NCBI RefSeq assembly: GCF_000372725.1
Contig: NW_005201392.1
Span: forward strand, 765,755 to 829,754
Direction of reading: 5' to 3'
Length of the DNA stretch: 64,000 bases
Source of the DNA: Emiliania huxleyi CCMP1516
Lineage: Eukaryota; Haptophyta; Isochrysidales; Noelaerhabdaceae
Positions 33,511-42,655 of this stretch are shown here, one piece after another. The notes under the pieces are model-generated. The model was not told the origin of the DNA and made no database searches. It saw only the letters and a program-made list of their open reading frames with translations. The translations under genes were made by a program, and so were the position numbers. How positions within the stretch are numbered: position 1 is the stretch's first letter; every line of letters begins with the position of its first letter.

Positions 33511-34344
33511 ATGAGCGTGCGCAACCCGGTGGTGCCGCATGCGGCGCTCGAGAGCGGCGCCGTCGCGCCGCGCTGCATGACCTACGGCAGGGGCTTCCGC
33601 CCGCCAGACATGATGGACTGCACGCCCGGCCACCTCCACGGCTGCACGACGCCGCCCGCGAAGACCCGGTCCGGCGTCGAGTCGGTCGGGCAGACTGGCG
33701 GCTGGAAGCTGGACCCGGGCAAGCCGTACCTGCTCGATCTGGGACTCGCGAGGGCGATCGCGGCGGTCGCGCACCGGCACACGCTCGTCGAGCTCGGCGC
33801 CGGCCTCGGCTGCTACTCGCTCATGCTGGCGCACTGTGGCGTCCACGTGCTGGCCGCGATCGACGGCGCCGAAAAGGTGAACGAGCTGTCGGGCGGCGTG
33901 GTCACGCGCGCCGACCTGACGCAGCCCATGCGGTCTGCGGCCGACTGGGTGATGACGCTGGAGACGGGCGAGCACATCCCGTCGTTCCTCGAGTCGGTCT
34001 TCCTGAACAACACGGCCGACAACGCCCACTGCGGCGTCGTCCTCTCGTGGGCCTTCCCCGGCCAGCCCGGCATCGGCCACGTCAACACGCGGCCGCAGGG
34101 CTACGTGGTGGCGCAGATGGCGTCCCGTGGGTTTAAGGTCGACGCGAATCACACGCAGCGCCTCCGCCGCGCGGCGTCGCTTTGGTTCCTGCAGCGAAAC
34201 GTTCTGGTCTTCACGAGGATCGCGCCGAGCGCACGCGGCAGAGCGTGCCAGCCGCCCGACTTCTCGCTGAGCGACGCCGAGGTGAACCGGATATGCGAGA
34301 CCAGGCACACGAAACACAGGTCAGCAACACGTGAGATCACATGA
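33511..34344 (+). CDS. SAM-dependent methyltransferase-like protein
   Basis: An intronless gene of 277 residues from the ATG at 33511 to TGA. The diagnostic part is LVELGAGLGCYSLML, a class I methyltransferase motif I with an acidic residue before GxGxG. It is followed by a strand with an acidic end (VLAAIDGAEKVNELSG) and a motif IV-like stretch (ADWVMTLETGEHIP). HCGVVLSWAFPGQPGIGHVN and VVAQMASRGFKVD match later strands of the fold. The substrate is not evident; the domain resembles families that methylate small molecules or glycans. The frame is open upstream with Arg-rich sequence, so a longer N-terminus cannot be excluded. Confidence 0.65.
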   Translation: MSVRNPVVPHAALESGAVAPRCMTYGRGFRPPDMMDCTPGHLHGCTTPPAKTRSGVESVGQTGGWKLDPGKPYLLDLGLARAIAAVAHRHTLVELGAGLGCYSLMLAHCGVHVLAAIDGAEKVNELSGGVVTRADLTQPMRSAADWVMTLETGEHIPSFLESVFLNNTADNAHCGVVLSWAFPGQPGIGHVNTRPQGYVVAQMASRGFKVDANHTQRLRRAASLWFLQRNVLVFTRIAPSARGRACQPPDFSLSDAEVNRICETRHTKHRSATREIT

Positions 34345-34790
34345 CTTCATGAGAGACGCGCGACCGACCCGTCGCGGACACGAGGTCGCCCGTATTACAC
34401 AGTAACAGTATCGGCTAACCCGATCCTCACAAGACGCGACAGGGGAGAGATCGTTCATGTATGTGAATTCACATGAAAGATTTTTACATGTGAAAGTGAA
34501 CGGGTCGCGAACCCTGGAGGGCGGGCATGAGTAGCAGCGCCCCGCGCGCCTTGTGATCACTCGCCGCTTGGGGCACGGATGCCGCTTGGCACACCCACCG
34601 CACCACCCCAGGCCCCAACGACTTTTTTTTGCGCGATGCGGGTGAGTGTACGTAGTGCATACGAGTGTAGGTTTGCCTTTGGTATTGCATTCTCTCTCTC
34701 TCTCTCTCCCTCCCTCCCTCTCCCTCCAGTAAGAGCCGTGTAACACTAACAGAGGCTAACAGCTATACGGCGTATTTGTGCGTGACAGAA
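34345..34790. other. Convergent intergenic region
   Basis: Between the 3' ends of the methyltransferase-like gene (+) and the TDP1-like gene (-). A CT-rich tract lies at about 34690-34728. No gene is seen. Confidence 0.5.
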
Positions 34791-37700
34791 CTAAAGCAAA
34801 GACTGAAAGTGACGCAGCCTCCTCTCCCGCGTCTCTTCCGTCGCCAGAGGCCGCTTGCGCTCTCCAACTGGCCGCGCCCCCGCCGCGCCATCCATGAGGG
34901 AGTCGCGGACCGCACGTGCGATCGCCTCCTCCTCGCTCTCTGCCAGCGACGCTCGCAAGGCCGTGGCCAGCTGCTGATCTTCCCGCCGCGCCAAATCTCC
35001 ACCGTGGGATGCCTCGCCCTCGTCGCCGCGGCCACCCAGCAAGCCTTGCACACCCGCACCCGTCGAGAACTGCTTAGCCGCCTCCACCAGCATCTCCTCC
35101 ATCTCCTCGAGCTCCGTCTCCTGCTGTGCCGCCTCTGTCCGTGCCCAGCGTCTTTGGCGCACGTCCGGCGGGATCTTGTCCTCCCAGTCGGGGTCGCCCT
35201 GCATCCGCGCCACCGCCGCCTCCAGCATCGCAAACGAGTCCTCCGCCGCCTCCACCTCCTCCTCCGCGTAAGCGTGGGGCTCCATGGCGTCGAAGGGCAG
35301 CGGCCAGCTGTCGAAGGACATGCTGAGGCGCGCCTACCGCAATCGGTGCACGCGTGGCGTGGCTGCTGGCGTTGCATGGCCAGGGTGGATCGCTGCTAGC
35401 GTGCCTCCTCGCGTGCCGTGCCGCGCGGGACCGTCAGAACCACGCCGATCTCCCAGCTCGACATCTGAATCATCTCGGCATCGCCCGCGCTCGGCCGCGA
35501 CGGGTCGCCCCAAGCAGTGGGAGAGAAGTTGTGGGACCCCACGTACGCCCAGCCGAAAGACGGTTGCGGCGGTGAGGAGGAGTTTGCGGAGGTGGCGGCG
35601 CTGGTGGAGCGCTCCTTGCGATAGAGCGCCACGACGATTTTGGAGTGAGCGCGAGTCACGCGTCGGGCGAGGCTGGGCGCTGTCGACTTCTCCTACAGGA
35701 CACGCCGCCGGGCATGTCACAAAACACGCCCCGCAAAAGCGCCGGCCCCTGCACAGCCACCCTCTCCTCGGCGACCCGCCGATGGACGCCGCGGCCTCGC
35801 CCGATGTCGAGGTCGGCGAGCAACGGCGGCGCGCCGGCTGCGACGCGAGTGGCATGCAGCGCCGTGAACGCCTTAAACGCTTTGGCGTTGTTCATCAGCG
35901 CGCCGGCCGCGTGGCCTAAGCTCGGTGCAATCTCGGGTGCTCTCGAGTGATCTCAATGTCCTCCCGATCGGGGCTGTGCGTGGCCTGTGGGCAGCACGAG
36001 CGTCGGCGTGCACGCGCCTGGCTGCACCGCCGGCCGCAGCGTTTCCTTGAGCTCATTCGCCGTGGGCGGCTTCTCCGCTCCCTCGGGCATGGGCAGACCG
36101 TGCGCCCGCACCGCCTCGACGCAACGAGCCTTCGGCCACTCGCTCGCGTCGTTGACGCAAGCGCCGAGCGTCGGCCGCAGCACGTCGCGCAAGGCGTGTA
36201 CAGGAGGCTCTTTGTGGCCGCCAGCCGGAAGAGGCACCCCTCGTGCCTCGAGCGCGGCGACGAGCTGCCCGCGGCTCCAGCTGTCAATGTCGACCTTGAG
36301 CGAGGGGCGAGGGGTGAGGGGCGAGGGGTGAGGGGCGAGGGGTGAGGGGCGAGGGGTGAGGGGTGAGGGGCGAGGGGCGAGGGGCGAGGGGCGAGGGGTG
36401 GAAGTGTGGCGGCACCGTGTCGTCGACCGCCGACGCGAAGGAGTGGAAGAAAGAGGGGGAGTGCCCGAGCGATGCAGAGTAGGACACGAACGCAACTCGC
36501 TCTGCGAGTGGCCATGGCCCGCTGGCCCTCAGCACCTCGCGCAAGCGGCCGACGCCGAAGTTGCAGCGCAGCGCGGCGGCAAGGTCGAGCCACGCGCTGG
36601 TCGGCACACCCGACGCTCCGGGCTCGCGGTGCTTCCGGCTGACGGAGAGGTCGACATAGACAGACGCGCCCTGCAGCACGGATGGCAGCTCGACCCTCCC
36701 CTTCTCCAGCGGCAGTTGCGGCTGCACGGCACTGCCCACTCCCGTCGTGGCCTGCCGCTCCCGGAAGACAACCTCGACGCGGACGGCGACCCGGACCTCT
36801 CCTGCCGCCCACAGCTCGCGCAGCCCCGCCGCGTCGCGCCGCGCGAGCCGGCCGATATATTTAGGGCCCACGCCGCAGGCCGGCCCTCCGGCGCCGCCCT
36901 GGCTTGGGCGCCACCGGACCCTGAATGCGTTTGCGTCATAGGCGTTGGCGTCCTCCGCCTCGATCTCGAACAGAGCGCGAGGACCGCCGCCCGGCGCAAC
37001 CAGAGGGTCGTTCTCCAGCCTGTACGGCCCCACCCCTAACTGGTAGGCACCGCGGCACGCGGCGACGAGCGAGGCCAAATTGCCCGCCATGGCCTCGTCG
37101 TACTCCCAGCACATCAGCCGGCCGCCGAGCCGGCCGAGGCGGCCGCCGCCTCCGCCGCGGTCGCCGCCGCCACTGCCCCCGCCGCCCCCGCCGCCGCTGC
37201 CCCCGCCGCCGCTGCTGCCGCTGCTGCCGCCGCAGCCGCCGCTGTCGCCGCCGCCCCTGCCGCCGCTGTCGCCGCCGCCACTGCCCCCGCCGCCGCCCCC
37301 GCTACTGCCGCCGCCGCTGCCACCGACGGTGCGGCGGAGCGGGTGCATGCCGGGCATCGAGAGGACGAGGAGGACGCCGGGCGGGACGAGGGAGAGGTCG
37401 TACCTAAGCAGGAAAGTTGCGGGAAGAGTCCGAGAGAGGAAGGTGGCTGAGGGAGGGGCGGTGATCTCAGCTGCTCTCGGCTGCTCTCGGCTGCTCTCGG
37501 CTGCTCTCGGCTGCTCTCGGGTGATCGCGTGTGATCTCGGCAGTGCTGCGGAGAGTGGGAGGGCGGCGCGCACGTGGCGAGCATGTCCGCCCAGTCGAGC
37601 AGCCGCGCCGCCGCCGCCCCGTCCCCCTCTCGGTGCAGCGCCTCCACCGCCGGCTCCGCCATCGCACGCAAGCACTTGTGCAGCACGGAGCCGAAGCGCC

Positions 37701-38849
37701 AGCCAACGGCGGAGCAGGGTAGGACGAGGTCGGGCCGGGGTGTGTGGAGGAGGTCGAGGGGCGGTGAGCGCCAGACGACGTCGCCTTTCGGGCGGGCGGG
37801 ACAGGCTGATGATGGTGGGGAGGAGGGGGAGGGGGGGGGGGGGGCGACGGTGACCTCGCCTACGCTTCCCCTCTCCGAGAGGATGTTGTCGATGTTGCAC
37901 GACATGATGTGCGTGCGGAGGTGTGCCCCTGCGACGCCGCCCTCAGCCGCCCCGCTCGCGGCCTGCACAAGCGAACGAATTCACTGATCGATGACTGAAT
38001 TCACTGAGTGAATGAATCAATCACCTGCGCGTGCCGCACGAGCAGCAACTTGGTGTGCTGGATCGAGTGCTTGGCACGGCCCTGCAGCAGCGGGGGGCGA
38101 AGACGCGTCGGTCTGGTCATGTGCAGGTAGGAGTGAGTAGCAACTCCTCACGCCTTGGCGGGCGCGCGCTCCGGCTCGTCGCCTGCGAGGGGCGGGTAGA
38201 GGACGGCGCACCGCACGCGAAAGGCGGTCTTGCCGTCCTCGCTCGCCGCCGGGCACGCCACGTAGTGCGGGTTGTTGGCGAAGCCTTCGCTCGCGCCGAC
38301 TGGGCCGTCCCTGCTGGCGCCGACGCCGTCCGTGTTGCGCCAGTCAGACACGAGGAGGACCTCCTCGAGGCGCGGGCAGGTGGCCTCGAGCCTCCGCCGC
38401 AGCTCGTCCAGCTGGCTGCGAGCGTGCCCAAACGACGACAGCAGCACGTGCGTCACAGACTCGGCCGGCTCGATCATCTCGCGAAACGAAATCGCCCACG
38501 GCCGCTCCGGTTCGGTCGCGTGGTCGCGAAGCTGGCAAAAGGAGGGCGGCGGCTGCGGCGAGTCCTCCGTGAGGTCGATGGAGGCGCCGACAGAAGCGTC
38601 CACTCTGGGCAAGTCCTCCGTGAGGTCGATGGAGGCGCCGATAGAAACCTCCACTCTGGCCGGCACAATGCTGTTAAGCGGGAGCAGGTTCTCTGGCTTG
38701 AACGTCGCTCGCCCGCGCTCGCCGCCGGGGAATGTCACGACATATCGCTGCTTCAGACTCTGGTACTTGACCACTTTCACCGTGACGCCGTTGAGGAGCG
38801 GCTGAGATTGCAGCCCAGCCAACCGGGCAATGCTGCCCTCCTGCAGCAT
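34791..38849 (-). CDS. TDP1: TDP1-like phosphodiesterase with SIM, HIRAN, SAP-like and UIM elements (multi-exon)
   Basis: Phospholipase D-superfamily enzyme that removes topoisomerase-derived adducts from DNA ends. From the ATG at 38849, LNGVTVKVVKYQSLKQRYVV precedes two IDLTED motifs (SUMO-interaction type). Then FREMIEPAESVTHVLLSSFG starts the catalytic fold. The first HKD-type site is SIQHTKLLLVRHA (H-x-K) with LRTHIMSCNIDNILSERG supplying the Asn-containing strand. A HIRAN domain (IEAEDANAYDANAFRVRW, YIGRLARRDAAGLRELW) follows, then two SAP-like stretches (WSRGQLVAALEARGV, WPKARCVEAVRAHGL). The second HKD site is AHSKIVVALYRKE with YVGSHNFSPTAWG. After WPLPFDAMEPHAY come two UIM-like helices (QQLATALRASLAESE, EEAIARAVRDSL). 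The stop is at 34791. HIRAN with TDP1 recalls the plant TDP1-beta type. Exon borders are inferred. Confidence 0.82.
35928..35962 (-). repeat. Degenerate CTCGGGTG decamers in a TDP1 intron
   Basis: CTCGGGTGCT, CTCGAGTGAT and CTCAATG in 10-bp phase, the complement-sense version of the CCGAGATG intronic motif. Confidence 0.6.
36301..36398 (-). repeat. 14-bp GAGGGGCGAGGGGT minisatellite in the TDP1 gene
   Basis: About seven copies, alternating GCGAGGGG and GTGAGGGG. In transcript sense it is a C/T-rich tract ending CTCGCTCAAG, immediately before the exon coding VDIDSWSRGQL. It is therefore most likely the intron's pyrimidine-rich 3' part. Confidence 0.85.
37467..37545 (-). repeat. GCTGCTCTCG decamer array in a TDP1 intron
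   Basis: About six copies of CTCGGCTGCT on the + strand, that is CCGAGAGCAG in the transcript, followed by degenerate GTGATCTCGG units. The same motif family as the other CCGAGA arrays. Confidence 0.85.
38563..38664 (-). repeat. In-frame 51-bp tandem duplication of a SIM-coding segment
   Basis: Two adjacent 51-bp copies (offset 51 between 38563 and 38614) encode the 17-residue unit containing SIGASIDLTEDLP and its twin SVGASIDLTEDSP. The reading frame is preserved. Confidence 0.9.
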
Positions 38850-40293
38850 GTGGACGAAGTCAGGGCCGGCCGAGGAGGGGTCGGGACTCAGGAGCCGGCC
38901 GAGGAGGGGTCGGGACTCAGGAGCCGGCCGCGCAGGAAGTTGAGGGAGTTTTCTTTTTTTGACATTTTAACTAAAAAACAAAAACGCCAGTTATTCCGGC
39001 CGCGGCGGTTTTTCGTTCACGTATCACTATCAGTTCGCCTCGGAGAGCGCGCGGATCGAGAGCGAGCCCAGGCCGGCCTAGGCCCGGAGCTGAGGCGACG
39101 CCCCCCACAGCGCACAGGCCCCACCGCCGTATAGTGCCGGCGCACACCCGCACACACCGACGCGAGAGCACCCGCCGAGCGGGTGGACTGTTTTTATGTA
39201 TGTAAATTATTTATTTACGATTAGACACACGCACCTGGCTCCTGGGAAACGGCGAGAATCGCAGCAACCAGCATGCAGTTCAGCGCGGAAGGGGGGGGGG
39301 GGGGGGGCGACGTCCCGACACGGCAGGTTGGAGCTGACCCCGGGAGAGAGAGAGAGAGAACAGCGACGGCAGCCCCCAATGACCGTAGACAGACATGACG
39401 AGCCGACAGCGATGCAGCGGCAGCGAAGGCGGCGAGGAGGGCCCGCGCTGCAGAGCTCCGCCGGGCGGCAGCAGAGACATCGGCGGACGGGGGAGCACGC
39501 GGGACACGTCGGCATAGGAGCCAGGGGGGTGGGCTGGGAGAGTTGAGTCAGATGCAACAGCACCGTCTCGGCAGCGAGGCCCATGATGGCGACGGCGGCG
39601 GCGGCGGCGAGACGGCGGCGAGGGTGGCGACGGTCACGATGAGGGTGGCTGTTGAGGAAACGGTACTAATATATGGTTTAAGTTATGCCTAGAAGCATGC
39701 GCGCGGTGTGTGCAGACCGCCTGCTGCGGTGCGTCGTAACATTTAGCGCCGGGTGTGACGACCCGAGAGTGTGGTGTCTAGGTGTCGAGCGGTGTGGCGT
39801 GTGGTTCACCGCTGCCCCTCAGGGAGGAGATCATCCACCTCTGCTATAGCACGTGTTCTTTTCGTACTGAGTGCATAGCTCCTACCCCTCTCGCCACAGT
39901 CAGACGAGAGGCGAGAGGCACAGCCACAAAAACCACTACGCGCTCCCGGCCTTCTCTGTTCTTTGAGACTCCTACTCTCCCTACATACATCTACACGGTA
40001 TCCGCTCTACCAGATAGAAGGGACAGGACGGGTCGCGGGTACGGGTGTAAGGAAAGCGTTGAGCGATGCCGACGGTCGGAGATTGCCTTGTGTGAGTTGA
40101 TCGCACTTGAGGACTCGTTGAGAGAGAGCCGCACGGCATGTACTTTTTACTTCTCTGTTTTATCACATACACAAGTGTGTAAACTCACTCAACGCAGTAG
40201 CTAAAAATGGAGCTCTTACGTAATTGCACACTCACTATGTGCACCAATGAACAGGGCGAGAGAGCGTGTCCTGCGACAGCTTTTGTCGGGTGC
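38850..40293. other. Non-coding stretch upstream of TDP1
   Basis: Holds the TDP1 promoter and the 3' flank of the GH16-like gene. An exact 29-bp direct repeat lies at about 38870-38930 (GAGGAGGGGTCGGGACTCAG twice), possibly marking one more upstream intron. A G-run of about 18 lies at 39291-39307. GGC repeats lie at about 39590-39610. No gene is supported. Confidence 0.5.
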
Positions 40294-41544
40294 CTAGGCT
40301 CTCTCAAACATGGCTCCGCAGCCATCGGGTGGGTCATTGCTGAGCTTGACCCTGATGTTCCTTGCTGAGACGGTGCATGACTGTGCCGTCGACTTTGACG
40401 GACAACCCCCCGGGCCGTATTGCCCAGGGACAGCTGCCCAGATGTCGCTCCGGAGCTGGAACTTGCACTCACCCTGCACGCATCCGACTGTGCTGTACCA
40501 GTCGCTGTACGTTGTGGAGGACACGTACTCCTCACACGTGCCCTTCGATGTCTGATCGCACACACCCATCGTGGCCTTGCCGCTGCTGCCGAGAGTTTGA
40601 TCGACAGTGAGCGTGTAGTGGAGCTGCATGCCCGTCGCCGGGTACTGCTGTTGAAAGCAAATCGAGTCGCCGTGCTGGTTCGGGGCACAGGTGTTTTCTC
40701 CGAGGCTAGTCGCCACAGTGTTTTTGCCGCCGTTCATGCACGTTTCGACGAAATCAATCTCGCCAGACGCGCCTTGATTGCAAATTGGTTCGGACCCCCT
40801 GTTGTCGCACCAATTTGGCGGGGTCGGGGTGATCCACAGCGGGGCAACCCACGTTTCATCGCAGTCGTCGATCGCAATGTCCGCCTCGATCGAAACGAGT
40901 TCCTTGAGCGGGAAATCGCAGCTCCTCACCGCCTCGCACGCTGGTTGATCGCCCTTTGCTAGCACGATTGAGGTGGGATCGCCGGAGCACTGTTGGTATG
41001 TCGATGGGTTGGGAGTTGGCACCTGGCAGTTGTTGTGCACCTCGCCGTCCTCCAATGGCTTCCAAGCAGAGGTGAGCTGGTTGAATGGCTCAATGTTGCC
41101 CTCGCAGAGCTCCACCGATGGGGAAGGCGAGGGCGAGGGCGAGGGTGAGGGCTCCATGCAGTAGCACGAGGACGAGATTTGGTAGTTCTTTTCAAGTCCG
41201 GGGCAGCACTCGTCGCCCTCGATGTTGCACGTTCCCAACTTCGGAATGCAATGGGGCGGTTCGGGTCCGTGCTCCATGCTGCACACGGCAAGGTTAGGGC
41301 CGATGCACTGCTCTTCGTTGTCACCGCTGCAGACGTCGTTGTGGATGTTGTAGCAGCACTTCCCTTCTTCGAACTGCGCGTCGGGACAGGTGCTGCACGT
41401 GCTCGGGCAGGCAGGCAGAGCAACGCCCGCCGAGGAGTCGAGATCGACCACACGGTTCTCCTGCCCGTCAGGTACGATGATGGGCAGAGCATTTGCGACC
41501 CCAGCGCCGACGGCGATCAGCATCAGCTTTGAGAAGACCGGCAT
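40294..41544 (-). CDS. Secreted GH16-like (concanavalin-fold) protein
   Basis: An intronless gene of 416 residues from the ATG at 41544; upstream codons are open but only this ATG gives a signal peptide (MPVFSKLMLIAVGAGVANA). A Cys-rich module follows (CPSTCSTCPDAQFEEGKCC, then CIPKLGTCNIEGDECCPG), then a Ser/Pro linker (PSPSPSPSPS), then a catalytic-type domain. That domain contains LVSIEADIAIDD, WVAPLWITP and GEIDFVETC. The ExDxxE core is the signature of glycoside hydrolase family 16, in which the two Glu residues are the nucleophile and acid/base. The extracellular location and linker fit a wall- or mucilage-acting glucanase or lectin. GC content is lower than in the intron-rich neighbours. 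Confidence 0.68.
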   Translation of the reverse strand: MPVFSKLMLIAVGAGVANALPIIVPDGQENRVVDLDSSAGVALPACPSTCSTCPDAQFEEGKCCYNIHNDVCSGDNEEQCIGPNLAVCSMEHGPEPPHCIPKLGTCNIEGDECCPGLEKNYQISSSCYCMEPSPSPSPSPSPSVELCEGNIEPFNQLTSAWKPLEDGEVHNNCQVPTPNPSTYQQCSGDPTSIVLAKGDQPACEAVRSCDFPLKELVSIEADIAIDDCDETWVAPLWITPTPPNWCDNRGSEPICNQGASGEIDFVETCMNGGKNTVATSLGENTCAPNQHGDSICFQQQYPATGMQLHYTLTVDQTLGSSGKATMGVCDQTSKGTCEEYVSSTTYSDWYSTVGCVQGECKFQLRSDIWAAVPGQYGPGGCPSKSTAQSCTVSARNIRVKLSNDPPDGCGAMFERA

Positions 41545-42217
41545 GGTTAGATCCTGCGGAGACAGTGAGAGACACGGTGAGGCAGGCGCGATCGATGGTG
41601 ACGGAGGGCGCATGCGGCATGGTGGCAGACAAGGCAGACGACGCGGCGTGGCAGGGACAGTGGGAGGCGAGGCGCGCGCTGGCGGAGAAGGGCGCGCAGT
41701 GGCGGTCAGTGGCAGACGGCGTGGCGTGGCAGGGCCTGGGCTGGCAGCTCACGATGGATGTGCGATGTGAGAGGTCCTGCCGATTTTCAGCGGCTCCTTG
41801 CAGGTCGCAGTTTCGTACGTCCGAGCAAGTCCAGGATTCAAAGGAGGCGTTGTGTAAGGTGCCTATATCGGCTTCCAGTATCGGACCTTCAAGACATGCG
41901 CTTTTGGCCGGTGGCCTCCTCTTTTCTTTCATAGTCGTCATTCATAGTCATGAACGCTGATGTTGCTGGCAAGACAGAGAAGCTCGGACAACATCACAGC
42001 GGCGACACCAACCGCGCCCCCAACCGCCCCCGTGTCGCGTGTGTCAACGTGTCAAGCCGGTGTCCAGGGATAGAGACGTGTCGTCGAGGGAGGGGTGTGT
42101 CGAGAGTGGTGTCTAGTGTCGAGCGGTGTGGTTGCTGGTTCACCGCCCTGGGGTGGGTCGTTTTTTTTGTGGTGCACGGGGTGCTGACGCCACGGATCGT
42201 CTTCACGATAATGACCT
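41545..42217. other. Non-coding region upstream of the GH16-like gene
   Basis: Contains GGCAGAC/GGCGTGGCAGG word repeats at 41620-41740, with no recognisable gene. It carries the promoter of the minus-strand GH16-like gene. Confidence 0.4.
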
Positions 42218-42655
42218 TTGTGTATTTTGTGTCACAATGTGAATTCGCGCGGCTTTCAATCGTAGTGTCTGTGCTAGTCGAACACCCCCCCCCCCCTCGG
42301 TCGACCCCTCGTTCACCAAAACTCTCCGCGACGCACGTCAGGGCGAACAGGCATGCTGCCTGCGTAAGTGCGTTCATGGTTGCCCCGCGCCCGCGCTTTC
42401 CCCCCTGGGATGAGGCTCAGGCTAGCGCGCTAGCGGTCGCGGTCGTACCGGCCGCCGCGGCGATCTCCAAGGTACTCGCTCTCTTGCCGATCACGTCCCA
42501 GCCGGCGCTCTCTTGCCGGCGGAGGCGACCGGCGCTGCTCGTGCGCACGGTCCGAGTCTCGCTCTCGCTCTCCGTGCCGGCCGCTCTGCCAATCGGACGA
42601 GTGTCGGTCCCGGTCGGCGCCGCTCCCGTCGCCGTACCTGCGCAAGCGCTCCTCG
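42218..42655. repeat. Arm 1 of a 437-bp inverted duplication
   Basis: This segment (3' flank plus last coding exon of the SR gene) reappears as its reverse complement at 56707-57143 with only scattered differences, chiefly in the C-run length and near its outer end. Confidence 0.92.

Noticed and set aside
36284-37900. A 538-residue continuous minus-strand protein
   Set aside because: The frame includes the HIRAN exon but also reads through a decamer array and minisatellite DNA. The real TDP1-like product must splice these out.
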